A stretch of 38,330 nt of DNA, from positions 1-38,330 of the forward strand of contig JAISYH010000041.1 in assembly GCA_031270015.1 (NCBI GenBank), given 5' to 3'. Numbering within the stretch: position 1 is the stretch's first letter; every line of letters starts with the position of its first letter. The stretch is from Burkholderiales bacterium (GTDB lineage: Bacteria > Pseudomonadota > Gammaproteobacteria > Burkholderiales > Casimicrobiaceae). A program made the position numbers and the translations under genes. Below the pieces are notes generated by a model. It ran no database searches. It was not told where the DNA came from and saw only the letters and a program-made list of their open reading frames with translations. This document shows positions 8,282-17,051 of the stretch, one piece after another.

Positions 8282-8308
8282 AAAAAAACGGCACGTCGTA
8301 ACGTGCCG
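8282..8308 (-). terminator. Rho-independent terminator after the M16 peptidase gene
   Basis: On the minus strand, the perfect stem CGGCACG/CGTGCCG with a 6-base loop is followed by seven T residues. It lies about 22 bases after the peptidase stop codon. It separates the uppP-peptidase unit from the downstream lipoprotein gene. Confidence 0.85.
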
Positions 8309-8330
8309 CTGATAAAGGGTTTCCGACGTT

Positions 8331-11096
8331 TTACGGCGTTGGTGTGGATTTTGCGTTTTCAAAATCACCGGCGATGGAGTAAACGATTTGATCGGGCACA
8401 AGATATTTTTTGAGTACGCGAGCAACATCGGCGGCAGTTACTGCGGCAATGGCTTTATCGAGTTTATCGGATTCCTTCCAAGTACGATCGAGATAAAGTT
8501 GTGAGACGAGGCTGGAAGCCTGTGCCTTGTCTTGCGCGCGCGCGATTTGCCGTTCCTGCAACAGCGAGAGTTTCGCGTCGTCGATTTCTTTGTTCGACGG
8601 TTCACCCGAAACAGCTTGTGTAAGTACTTCGCGGAAACCTTGCTGAACACGCGTCAGATTTTGTGGCGCGAAAATCGCGTAGACGACAAAACGAGTATTA
8701 GCGTCGATGGTGCCGGGTTGCAACGCCGAACCGACACTGTAACTCAAGCCATCCTGTGTGCGAAGGCGGTTGGGCAAACGCGATTCCGTCGAAGCGCCAA
8801 GCAATTGGTTGCCGACCATCAGCGCGGCAAAGTCGGGATGTTGATCGTTGAGCGGCATTGCCAGGCTGCCAATCAAAAAAGCATTGGCTTTATCCGGCGT
8901 CTCGGTGCGCAGTTCTTTGGCTTTAATTTGTCGATAAGCGTCTTCGATGCGCGCATATGGGGTTTCGTTGCGCCAATCAGCGAAAAGCTCATTGACGATA
9001 GGTAATATTTCGTCCGGCGAAAAATCACCGACGATTGCCAACTCTCCGTGCGTTGCGCTATAGAAACGTTGATGAAATTTTTTCAAATCACCCACCGTGT
9101 GTTTTTTGAGTTGCGCGATTTCTTCGTCGAAGGACGCGACATAACGAACGTCATCAGCGTCGTAAGGACGTGTGTATCGGCGTAACGCCAAAGAAGCGAT
9201 TGCTTGTGGATCGGTGCGATCGGCTTCGATGCGCGTGAATTGTTCGCGGATGAGCTTGTCGAATTCTTCTTGCGAGAAAGCGGGCGCGCGCAACGCCTCA
9301 GCCGTGAGCGACAACAGCGCCGCCAGATGTTCGCGGACGGTTTCGCCGGTAATGTACACCCCAGTGGCATCACCATTGATCGAAAGACGAGCTTCAAGTT
9401 GATCGATTGCGTCTTCGAAAGCTTGCCGGTCGTGTTGTTGTGTGCCGAGCGAAATCATATCGGCGGTCAAGCGTCCAACGGTCGCCAGCGATCTTAAGTT
9501 ATCGGCATTACCCCAATCCAGACGAAGGTTGAAATGCACCGCTTCGCCGCGCGTTTTCTTGGGCAATAACGCCAGCACCAACCCTTCGCGGACGACGCTG
9601 CGTTTCGTGCGCGCCTCGAGATTGGCGGACGACGCGTCGAAAGTTTCTCCGGCAGCGAAGCCTTCGTTACCTTTGTAATTGCGAACCATCGCGTCAATGT
9701 CGATATTGGGGGACGACGGCGCGCGAGTCTGCTCGAGCGCGGCATCATCCAACGGTAAATATTGTCCGACGGTGACATTCGAAGGTTTCAGATAACGAAG
9801 CGCGGCGTTCTGCACGTCTTGAGTGGTGAGGTTGCGCCAGAGATCGCGCTGAATGAAAAAGAGTCGCCAATCGCCTTGCGCTATGGATTCGGAAAGCGCG
9901 ATGGCGAAACGTTCGGGATCGCGCAGCAGATGGTTGAAATCTTTGATCGCGCGGGCGCGGACACGTTTGACTTCATCGTCGCTGATCGGATTGTTCTCGA
10001 TATCATAAAGCGTTTTGAACATTTGCTCTTCGACGGGCGCAATCGCGTCTTGCGGCGCAAGTTGCGCCCAGAAGATTGACATGCCGGGGTCGGCAAGCGA
10101 GAAGCTCCATGTTTCGACATTCCCTGCTATGTGTTCGGCAACCAAGGCGCGATATAAACGTCCCGACGGCGCCAACGACATGATTTCACCGAGCGCTTCG
10201 ATGGCGACACTTTCGGGATTGGGTCCCGATACCGTATGAAACAACATTGCCAACCAAGGCGTACCGCCGCGGCGGCGCACGGTCACGCGCCGTTCCCCTT
10301 CTTGCACCGGTTCTTGAGTATAGAGCTTGGGAAGAGCGCGGGTAGGTTTCGAGATTTTACCAAACGCGTCGGTAATGATGGTCAGCGTTTTTTCGGGAAC
10401 GAACTTGCCCGATACGATGAGTATAGCGTTGTCAGGCTGATAATAGTTTTGATAAAAAGCGCGGAGCCGATCAATATCGACATTCTCGATATCGGAGCGC
10501 GCGCCGATGGTCAAATTTCCATAGTTGTGCCAATCAAACGCCGTCGCTTGCAGTTTCCCCCATAAGACCAGTTGTGGATTGTTTTCCCAGTTTTCGAATT
10601 CATTGCGGACGACGGTCATTTCGCTGTCAAGGTCGGAACGCCAAATATTGGCATTGACCATACGGTCTGCTTCCATCTTCAAAGACCAAGCAAGCGCTTC
10701 ATCATCGGCGGTGAATGTTTCATAATAATTGGTACGGTCGAAGTAAGTCGATCCATTGAACCGCATTCCGCGCCGTCCCAGCTCCTCGAAGATGTTCTCT
10801 CGCGTTTTCGTGCCCTTGAACAGCAAATGCTCGAGCAGATGCGCCATACCGGTTTCGCCATAGCTTTCGTGACGCGAACCGACCAGATAAGTGATATTGA
10901 CAGTAGTGGTCGGCTTGCTGTCGTCAGGAAAGAGGAGAACGCGCAAACCATTATCCAACGTATAAGAAGCGACGCCTTCAACGATGGGTCCGGCGCGAAC
11001 ACCGGGCGGAAGCGTCGGCGTATTGGAGGAAGCAAAAGAGTAAGCGGAAGTCATAGGCAAAATAAACCAAGCTAAAAATCGCGTCATGAAACGCAT
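8331..11096 (-). CDS. Two-domain M16 (pitrilysin-type) zinc metallopeptidase, exported
   Basis: M16 peptidases cut peptides inside a clam-shell chamber. The protein is 921 residues from ATG 11096, which has GGAG five bases upstream and is followed by a signal peptide (FLAWFILPMTSAYSFA). The first half carries the inverted zinc motif HLLEH (H86, E89, H90) and the downstream acidic helix (SEMTVVRNEFE). Its substrate loop FNGSTYFDRTNYYETF is typical. The second half repeats the fold without HxxEH (the usual inactive partner domain), with the R/Y motif LGASTESRLPNRLRTQDGLS near its end. It is probably periplasmic. It follows uppP by 73 bp on the same strand. Substrates cannot be predicted. The 33 in-frame codons upstream lack a signal and overlap uppP, so they were left out. 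Confidence 0.93.
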   Translation of the reverse strand: MRFMTRFLAWFILPMTSAYSFASSNTPTLPPGVRAGPIVEGVASYTLDNGLRVLLFPDDSKPTTTVNITYLVGSRHESYGETGMAHLLEHLLFKGTKTRENIFEELGRRGMRFNGSTYFDRTNYYETFTADDEALAWSLKMEADRMVNANIWRSDLDSEMTVVRNEFENWENNPQLVLWGKLQATAFDWHNYGNLTIGARSDIENVDIDRLRAFYQNYYQPDNAILIVSGKFVPEKTLTIITDAFGKISKPTRALPKLYTQEPVQEGERRVTVRRRGGTPWLAMLFHTVSGPNPESVAIEALGEIMSLAPSGRLYRALVAEHIAGNVETWSFSLADPGMSIFWAQLAPQDAIAPVEEQMFKTLYDIENNPISDDEVKRVRARAIKDFNHLLRDPERFAIALSESIAQGDWRLFFIQRDLWRNLTTQDVQNAALRYLKPSNVTVGQYLPLDDAALEQTRAPSSPNIDIDAMVRNYKGNEGFAAGETFDASSANLEARTKRSVVREGLVLALLPKKTRGEAVHFNLRLDWGNADNLRSLATVGRLTADMISLGTQQHDRQAFEDAIDQLEARLSINGDATGVYITGETVREHLAALLSLTAEALRAPAFSQEEFDKLIREQFTRIEADRTDPQAIASLALRRYTRPYDADDVRYVASFDEEIAQLKKHTVGDLKKFHQRFYSATHGELAIVGDFSPDEILPIVNELFADWRNETPYARIEDAYRQIKAKELRTETPDKANAFLIGSLAMPLNDQHPDFAALMVGNQLLGASTESRLPNRLRTQDGLSYSVGSALQPGTIDANTRFVVYAIFAPQNLTRVQQGFREVLTQAVSGEPSNKEIDDAKLSLLQERQIARAQDKAQASSLVSQLYLDRTWKESDKLDKAIAAVTAADVARVLKKYLVPDQIVYSIAGDFENAKSTPTP

Positions 11097-11169
11097 AGAA
11101 ACTCCAAAATGAAATAAATCATGAAGCGACGCGCAGCGTCGCAACGACGAAAAGGGTGAATGATATCGG

Positions 11170-12000
11170 CTACCATCGAATCCATCCGTATTCACTTGTC
11201 ACCAAAATAAACAGGCCGAACCCCAGTCGATACCAAGCGAAAAGGGTAAAGTCGTGGCGGCTGATGTAACGCAGCAACCAGCGCACGCACAGGAAGGCAA
11301 AAATGAACGAAGTGATAAAACCGACGCCAAGCGCAAGCCATTCGGCGCGGTTTAGCGGCACAGAAACGTCATAGATTGAATAGGCGGTAGCGGCAAACAT
11401 TACCGGAATCGCCAGAAAAAAAGAAAATTCGGTGGCGGCGACGCGAGAAAAGCCGAAGAACATCGCGCCGATGATGGTTGCGCCGGAACGTGAAGTGCCG
11501 GGAATCATTGCGAGACATTGCGCCAAGCCGACTTTGAGCGCGTCTTGCCAGCCGATGTCGTTCAATGAGTGAATACGGATTTGCTGCGGGCGATTACGAT
11601 AGCGCCTCTCCGCCCAGAAAATTACAAACGCGCCAACGATCAACGCGCAAGCGACGGGAATAGCCGAATAGAGATGACGTTCCAGAAAGTCTTTGATCAG
11701 TAAGCCGATGACGCCGGCGGGTAGCGTGGCGATCAGTAGATTAAACACAAGTCTACGCGAGTCGCCATTGACTAAAAATGTCATCATAATATCGACCAGC
11801 CGTTTTCGATATTCCCAACAGACGGCAAGTATGGCGCCCAACTGAATGGCAATGAAAAAAGTCATGCCGTTGTTGCCGGAAAAATCGAGCAATGAAGCGA
11901 CGACGATCAGATGACCGGTCGAGGAAATAGGTAAAAATTCGGTAAATCCCTCCACAATACCAAGAATCGCTGCTTGCAGAAATGCATCTAAAGTCATCAT
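11170..12000 (-). CDS. uppP: Undecaprenyl-diphosphatase (bacitracin resistance protein)
   Basis: UppP/BacA dephosphorylates undecaprenyl pyrophosphate in the inner membrane, recycling the lipid carrier for peptidoglycan and O-antigen. The length, 276 residues, is typical. Both signature loops are present: ILGIVEGFTEFLPISSTGHL near the N-terminus (catalytic Glu/Ser motif) and the GTSRSGATIIG loop near residue 167. About seven or eight hydrophobic helices can be traced. It is the first gene of a unit with the M16 peptidase. Its upstream region is a 541-bp intergenic stretch shared with the divergent kinase gene. ATG at 12000 and the adjacent ATG at 11997 are both possible starts; neither has a clear ribosome-binding site. 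Confidence 0.96.
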   Translation of the reverse strand: MMTLDAFLQAAILGIVEGFTEFLPISSTGHLIVVASLLDFSGNNGMTFFIAIQLGAILAVCWEYRKRLVDIMMTFLVNGDSRRLVFNLLIATLPAGVIGLLIKDFLERHLYSAIPVACALIVGAFVIFWAERRYRNRPQQIRIHSLNDIGWQDALKVGLAQCLAMIPGTSRSGATIIGAMFFGFSRVAATEFSFFLAIPVMFAATAYSIYDVSVPLNRAEWLALGVGFITSFIFAFLCVRWLLRYISRHDFTLFAWYRLGFGLFILVTSEYGWIRW

Positions 12001-12541
12001 GATCGAACACAGTCGGCGGAAACGGTTTCACGGGAGCAAGAATCAATAAATTGATAATAATCAATTGCGCATTTGTTCATATTATTCCGGCGGTGGATGG
12101 AAGGATGTCGAGATTCTCTTTGCATCATTAATATTATGATGTTCGTTTTATGAAACGCCAAATATGGTAATGGAAAGAGATCATCATGGTAAATATGTAA
12201 AGGAACAGATTTTCCTCCTACATTTGTATTGTACTTGTATGTTACAGAGTATGAAAAGAAAAAGCGCGATAAAGGTAATCGACTTTGTTTGGAAAAATTA
12301 GGGGGGGAACAAGCATGCTTTTTAGCCCAAAAAATGATAAAAAAGTCTGGCGATTCGATAAAATATGCATAAGAAAGAAAAAATATAAATTAATGTATGA
12401 TTGTTTGCGAAATAAGCTTGTACAATAAACCAGATTTCGGTATGTTACGAAGATTCAAGAAGTATTGACTCAGGGTAAGAATTTATTGACAGGCGATCGG
12501 CGGGTATATATACCTCAGCCTTAATGCAATCGGAGACGAAC
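12001..12541. other. 541-bp AT-rich divergent intergenic region
   Basis: This lies between uppP (minus) and the heme-CheA-like kinase (plus). No ORF or RNA gene was recognised. The sequence is visibly AT-rich with runs of A and one G7 run at about 12301. The only clear element is the kinase promoter at its right end. The length is unusual for this otherwise compact window and could mark a deleted gene or an insertion junction. Confidence 0.5.
12486..12514 (+). promoter_or_regulatory. Promoter of the kinase gene with palindromic -10 region
   Basis: A perfect TTGACA (12486-12491) is followed 17 bases later by TATACC (12509-12514). TATATA at shorter spacing is also possible. The -10 hexamer is part of the perfect 12-bp palindrome GGTATATATACC (12503-12514), which could be an operator. 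Transcription would start near 12521, which favours the ATG at 12542 over the one at 12524. Confidence 0.65.
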
Positions 12542-14719
12542 ATGGCAACTACTTCAACCTCAGTGATAGCGACGAAATCCGTCATAAGCAAATACCGAGC
12601 GCTCACCGTCGGGCTGATCGTTTTCTGGACCGTGTGCGTGGGCGCGTCGCTGTGGATCAATATCGACCGGACCTATCGCCATGCCGAAGAAGCAGCCGGG
12701 CACCAGGCGCGTACGGCTTTCGACAAGGACGTCATCTATCGTCGCTGGAGTTCCCGCCTCGGCGGCGTCTATGCGAAAGTCACAGAAACCACACCACCCA
12801 ATCCTTATCTCAGGGATCCGGAGCGAGATATATCGGGAGCCAAGGGCGAGCCTCTGACCAAAATCAATCCAGCGTACATGACGCGTATCGTGCATGAACT
12901 CGGGGAGCTTTCCTCAGGCATTGTTGGACACATCACCAGCAACAATCCCATCCGTCCGGGCAACGAGCCAGATCCTTGGGAAGCAAGGGCGCTTACGCTG
13001 CTCGAAAGTCATCCGGACATGAAAGAATTTTCCGAGAGACAGATAATGAACGGCAAGCCCTACCTGCGTTTCATCGGACCCCTGATCACAGAAGAGAGTT
13101 GTATGGGCTGCCATGCGTTTCAAGGATACAAGGTCGGTGAGCAACGCGGCGGCATCAGCGTGTCCGTGCCTATGGAACCTTTCTTGGTCCAAGCCAATTC
13201 CGCGACGGTTTTCCTGGGCATCTCGCACGCGGGACTCTGGCTCTTTGGCGTGGTGTTCTTCTTCATGTTCATCCGCAATCTGATCAAGAGCGACGAGCAA
13301 ATCGCCATGGCGCAGGAGGAAACCACGGAAATCCTCACCACCGTGCATGAAGGGCTTTTCCTGCTGGATAAGAACGGAAAGATGGGGACGCAGTTCTCCG
13401 CGTCGCTGCCGGGCATGATGCGCAGGGAAATCCAACCTGGCATGGACTTCACCGCCATCCTCAGGGAAATGGTTCCCCAAAAGGTGTTCGAGAACGCAAC
13501 GAGCTATATCGAGCTGCTGCTCGGTAATCGCGTCAAAGAATCGTTGGTTGCCGACTTGAATCCGCTGAACGAGGTGGAAATAGAAGGCGATTCCGGCGCG
13601 AAACATTATCTGAGTTTTAACTTCAACCGAGTTCTCGAAGAAGGCGAAATTTCACACTTGTTGGTCACTGTGCAGGATGTGACCGAGCGGGTCTATTTAG
13701 AGCAACAGCTCGAAGCGGCGAAAGACCGTTCGCGCAAAGAAGTCGAAGTGTTGCTCAATTTGCTGCAAAAAGACCCGGTGACGTTGCAACAATTCTTTAC
13801 TACAACTGAGCAATCGTTGACGCAAATCAATGAGCGACTCCGCAACGACGACGATACGATGGAAGGACGGATGCACATTCTGGCTTATATCATGCGAGTA
13901 GTGCACGGTATCAAGGGCGAAGCTGCGGCGTTAGGCGCGGAAATGTTTGAAAGTTATGCGCACAGTTTCGAGCAAGAGCTTGTGGTGATGCGCGAACGCG
14001 GCGAAGTACGCGGCGAGGATATCGTGCGCATCACGGTTCTTCTGGAAGGCTTTTATGAACGCTTGGCGTCGATGTCGAGCATAGCGACTCGCGCGGTAGG
14101 CTCTCCAAGCGCCAGCAAGGATGGCGCAGCGGTTCCTACGGAAGGCGCCGAAGAGAAAATCATAAAATCGTTTGAAGAGAATATTAGGAATCTGGCGCAG
14201 CGGATTGCCATCGACGATGGCAAACAAGTTGTCGTCGTGACCGACATCGCGCAGATTGCGACATTACCGAGACGAATCACTAAAGAATTGGGCAGTATCG
14301 CGGTCCAATTGGTGCGTAATGCGGTGAAGCATGGTATCGAGCCTTTGCAAGATCGGATCGCGCAGGGTAAATCGCCGCACGGTGAAATACAAATTTCCTG
14401 CCGTGAAACGGAAGTGCCCGATCAATTCGATTTTGTGGTTCGTGACAATGGACGCGGTATTTCTGTAGCGCGTATCCGTAAGCAATTGATTACTTCGGGT
14501 AGAATGAGCGCGGCAGAAGCCGAGGCGTTGAATGCCAAAGATGTCATTATGAAAATTTTTGAAACAGGTTTTTCAACTGCCGAAGAGGCGGATCGTGACG
14601 CAGGACGCGGGGTCGGTATGGACGTGATTGCCGATAAAGTGCTAAAGATTCGCGGTAATCTGATGCTTAATAGCAAGATAGGCGAGTTTACCGAATTTCG
14701 TGTCCGCTTCGATGCGTGA
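12542..14719 (+). CDS. CheA-like histidine kinase with periplasmic heme-binding (DUF3365/Tll0287-like) sensor
   Basis: This is a 725-residue membrane sensor. TM1 is at about 20-40. The periplasmic domain at about 45-215 ends in a c-type heme motif CMGCH (C187, C190, H191), as in Tll0287-like (DUF3365) redox or gas sensors. TM2 is at about 220-246, and a PAS-like segment at 260-380 ends in VTVQDVTERVYLEQQL. An Hpt-like helix pair carries the probable phospho-accepting H455 in VVHGIKGEAAALG. A CheA-type ATPase follows, with N box LVRNAVKHGIE, G1 DNGRGIS, FETGFST and G2 GRGVGMDV. No CheW-binding P5 domain is present, so it is unlikely to sit in a chemoreceptor array. The start at 12542 has GGAGA upstream. 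Partners lie directly downstream. By hand count, sampled 60-base rows give 57-63% GC in 12601-13260 and 38-50% in 13801-14700. Confidence 0.88.
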   Translation: MATTSTSVIATKSVISKYRALTVGLIVFWTVCVGASLWINIDRTYRHAEEAAGHQARTAFDKDVIYRRWSSRLGGVYAKVTETTPPNPYLRDPERDISGAKGEPLTKINPAYMTRIVHELGELSSGIVGHITSNNPIRPGNEPDPWEARALTLLESHPDMKEFSERQIMNGKPYLRFIGPLITEESCMGCHAFQGYKVGEQRGGISVSVPMEPFLVQANSATVFLGISHAGLWLFGVVFFFMFIRNLIKSDEQIAMAQEETTEILTTVHEGLFLLDKNGKMGTQFSASLPGMMRREIQPGMDFTAILREMVPQKVFENATSYIELLLGNRVKESLVADLNPLNEVEIEGDSGAKHYLSFNFNRVLEEGEISHLLVTVQDVTERVYLEQQLEAAKDRSRKEVEVLLNLLQKDPVTLQQFFTTTEQSLTQINERLRNDDDTMEGRMHILAYIMRVVHGIKGEAAALGAEMFESYAHSFEQELVVMRERGEVRGEDIVRITVLLEGFYERLASMSSIATRAVGSPSASKDGAAVPTEGAEEKIIKSFEENIRNLAQRIAIDDGKQVVVVTDIAQIATLPRRITKELGSIAVQLVRNAVKHGIEPLQDRIAQGKSPHGEIQISCRETEVPDQFDFVVRDNGRGISVARIRKQLITSGRMSAAEAEALNAKDVIMKIFETGFSTAEEADRDAGRGVGMDVIADKVLKIRGNLMLNSKIGEFTEFRVRFDA

Positions 14720-14804
14720 AGTTACGTTTGATGAGTTGATGGGACAATGCCTGTTAAGGCTTTGCGTTAAGATGAAGATTATTGATTAATGGGGCATTAA
14801 ACAA

Positions 14805-15170
14805 GTGAAATTACTCATAGTCGATGATTCTAGTATTATACGCGGACGGATTGCACGTATCCTCTCTGACCCGAGATTACCAGAAATAAGAATTATCGGT
14901 ATGGCAAGAAACGGCGTCGAGGCGGTAGGATTGTCCCAGCAATTCAAGCCGGAATTGGTGACTATGGATCTGACCATGCCGGAAATGGATGGCGTGGAGT
15001 GTACGGAAGCGATAGCGACATTGAACCCGAAGGTCAATATCCTGATTATTTCGGCGCTGAGCGATAAGGCAACTGCGATCAAAGCGCTGAAAAAAGGAGC
15101 GAAAGGTTTTTTATATAAGCCCTTTACCGATGAACAGCTGATACAAGCATTTTTAGAGATGATCGATTAG
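14805..15170 (+). CDS. CheY-like single-domain response regulator
   Basis: This is a 121-residue stand-alone receiver domain. The acidic pair D7-D8 (LIVDDSS), the phosphorylation site D55 (VTMDLTMPEMDG), Ser57-Ala58-type switch residues in IISALSD, and the lysine in FLYKPF near residue 105 are all present. There is no output domain. It starts with GTG 85 bp after the kinase and its stop lies four bases before the CheX-like gene, so it should be the kinase's phosphate acceptor. It would act by binding a partner protein rather than DNA. Confidence 0.92.
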   Translation: MKLLIVDDSSIIRGRIARILSDPRLPEIRIIGMARNGVEAVGLSQQFKPELVTMDLTMPEMDGVECTEAIATLNPKVNILIISALSDKATAIKALKKGAKGFLYKPFTDEQLIQAFLEMID

Positions 15171-15174
15171 TAGG

Positions 15175-15669
15175 ATGACTGAAAAAATAATGACGTTAAA
15201 TGATATTGATGAGCATGAAATAAATGTTTTTGTTGATGCGGTAGTTCAATATTTCCTGCAAATCACGGGACAAAAAGCCGAGGTACGCGCTGCGTATCTT
15301 GCTGCGGGTGAAACGCTTCCGCCAACGTCGGAATTCACGGGCGTCATCAAAATCTCTGGTGATTATCGCGGCTGTATTTATTTTTCCGCAGACCGTTTTC
15401 TCTTATCGCGTTTGTTACTGGCGATGAACGAAACGAAGCATACAGACGATCAATTACTCGACGCGGTTGGCGAGATCGCCAATACACTTGCTGGCAACGC
15501 GCGACGACATTTTGGTGAAAAAATGGAAGTGTCCATTCCGTTGACGATGCATGGCACAGAAGCCAAATCATTGCAACATATGGTACGCGCTCGTCCGTAT
15601 GTGATCATGGTGCGTTGGAAACAGTACGAAGCATCGATGATCGTCGATATCAGGCACGATAAACAGTAA
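15175..15669 (+). CDS. CheX-like phosphatase domain protein
   Basis: The 164-residue protein resembles CheX/CheC-type phosphatases, which dephosphorylate CheY. The catalytic helix pattern ExxN is visible at E100 and N103 in DAVGEIANTLAGNARR. A preceding beta-strand segment (YRGCIYFSADRFLLSRLL) and the end VIMVRWKQYEASMIVDI fit the alpha/beta CheX fold. Only one ExxN copy is present, as in CheX (CheC has two). It sits four bases after the receiver gene, completing a kinase-receiver-phosphatase set. The ATG at 15175 is used; ATG at 15190 is possible. Confidence 0.85.
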   Translation: MTEKIMTLNDIDEHEINVFVDAVVQYFLQITGQKAEVRAAYLAAGETLPPTSEFTGVIKISGDYRGCIYFSADRFLLSRLLLAMNETKHTDDQLLDAVGEIANTLAGNARRHFGEKMEVSIPLTMHGTEAKSLQHMVRARPYVIMVRWKQYEASMIVDIRHDKQ

Positions 15670-15726
15670 AACAATTTACCGCGCAGAATTTGAGCGCCCT
15701 TCCCTTCGTTATCAAACTACTGGCTT

Positions 15727-15981
15727 TTAATGGATGATGGTTGCGGCGATAAAACGCACGACCATCCCGTTTTTCAGCCGAAAAAAGCCCGCCTCCAGTG
15801 GGATGGCTTGATCGATGTCAAAGCGAGTCAATTCAACTTCTGTATCTTCGTGTTGCGCTTCGAGAATGATATCGTCGGCTTGCGTGGTTTCGTCCGGAAT
15901 ACGCAAATAACGCGTCTTGAAAATATTGCCGTCGATAAAAATAAAATCGGCGTCGCGCATGGCTTCAATAAAGGTGGGCAT
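15727..15981 (-). CDS. Hypothetical 84-residue protein
   Basis: I do not recognise a named family. The gene is supported by a good ribosome-binding site (GAGGAA five bases before ATG) and by codon use like its neighbours. The protein is acidic and predominantly beta-strand-like (DADFIFIDGNIFKTRYLRIP, AGFFRLKNGMVVRFIAA) with no membrane segment or cysteines. It lies downstream of speE on the same strand, 188 bases away, and converges with the CheX-like gene. No function is proposed. Confidence 0.65.
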   Translation of the reverse strand: MPTFIEAMRDADFIFIDGNIFKTRYLRIPDETTQADDIILEAQHEDTEVELTRFDIDQAIPLEAGFFRLKNGMVVRFIAATIIH

Positions 15982-16104
15982 AATTTCCTCTTTTCTCCGC
16001 GACGAAGTAAAAAAACGATTCGCGTGTCTCTCTATTAGATAAGGAAAAGGTGAAAAAATTCAAGCTTTACGAAGAAAAATGTACACGTTTAGCATGTTTG
16101 GTGT

Positions 16105-16136
16105 AAAAACAGGCGTTTCCGCGAAACAGCGAAACG
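16105..16136 (-). terminator. Weak terminator-like hairpin after speE
   Basis: On the minus strand, the stem CGTTTC/GAAACG with an 11-base loop is followed within four bases by a short T run. It lies 34 bases past the speE stop codon. The stem is short and A/T-rich at its ends, so the call is tentative. Confidence 0.35.
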
Positions 16137-16169
16137 ATTAAGAAACAATGTTGCGGTTCGATTGGAATG

Positions 16170-17051
16170 TTATGCAATAATTGCGCGGACAAAGTTGGGC
16201 AACGCCAGCGCCGCGCGATGCATCTCACCATTGTAATACTGCAAATCGCCGATTTCACGTTCTTTCAACCTTCGTTCAACATCGTCCGCGGACAACGTAT
16301 GCGGGTCGGCGCCATTCGAACAAAAAGCCATCATCCACATACCGCCGTAGAGCGGAACGGTCGTCAAAAATGGTGCGACGCGCGGAAAAGCGCCGCGAAG
16401 CTGCGTGATCGTGTTACGAATCTGCGCGGGGTGCGCGATTGGGCTGGCGATATGCAAAGTCATTATGCCGTCCGGCGTCAAGCGGCGGGCGCAAGCTTGA
16501 TAAAACTCCGGCGTATAAAGCAACGTGGACGGACCGCCCGGATCAGTAAGATCGAGAATGATCAAATCGAATTGCTCATCCGAGTTTTTGATGTAGGCGA
16601 AACCGTCTTCGACTTTGAGCGCTAATTTGGGGTGGTCGAGGCTGCCATGATGGACTCGTTTCAAATAGCGGCGAGAAATATCGACGACGGAAGCGTCGAT
16701 TTCCACTAGTGTAATGCGCTCGATACTCGGATGCTTGAGTAATTCTTCCGCCGAACCGCCATCGCCGCCACCGACGATCAGCGCGGTTTTCGGCTTCTCG
16801 TGCGTGACAGCAGCAAGGTGGACGAGATTTTCGTGATAAAAAAACTCGTCTTTTTCGGAAGTCATGAAATGCCCATCGAGGCGGAACAGCATCCCAAACT
16901 CGCGCGAATCATACACCTCTACACTTTGCAAACCCGAATAAAACGCTTCGTGGCGTTGCCGCGAAGTGATGAAAACCCCCCAGTCAGGGGTTAAGTTTTC
17001 GATTATCGCGTCGGACGGTAAAACACCATCAAGCGGCTTGGGACTGCTCAT
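16170..17051 (-). CDS. speE: Spermidine synthase (polyamine aminopropyltransferase)
   Basis: SpeE transfers the aminopropyl group of decarboxylated AdoMet to putrescine in the cytosol. The 293-residue protein has the family motifs: YQSGLQ-like YSGLQSVEVYDS near the N-terminus, LVHLAAVTHEKPKTALIVGG and GGDGGSAEELLKH (nucleotide site), VEIDASVVDISRRYL, and the catalytic Asp region LIILDLTDPGGPS followed by LYTPEFY. ATG 17051 is used; the six upstream codons of the open frame overlap speD. It overlaps the end of speD by 23 bases, so the two are translated from one mRNA, with SpeD supplying the substrate. Confidence 0.95.
   Translation of the reverse strand: MSSPKPLDGVLPSDAIIENLTPDWGVFITSRQRHEAFYSGLQSVEVYDSREFGMLFRLDGHFMTSEKDEFFYHENLVHLAAVTHEKPKTALIVGGGDGGSAEELLKHPSIERITLVEIDASVVDISRRYLKRVHHGSLDHPKLALKVEDGFAYIKNSDEQFDLIILDLTDPGGPSTLLYTPEFYQACARRLTPDGIMTLHIASPIAHPAQIRNTITQLRGAFPRVAPFLTTVPLYGGMWMMAFCSNGADPHTLSADDVERRLKEREIGDLQYYNGEMHRAALALPNFVRAIIA

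Noticed and set aside
11097-11195. N-terminal extension of the M16 peptidase
   Set aside because: It would precede a good signal peptide and run into uppP; the ATG at 11096 has a proper ribosome-binding site.
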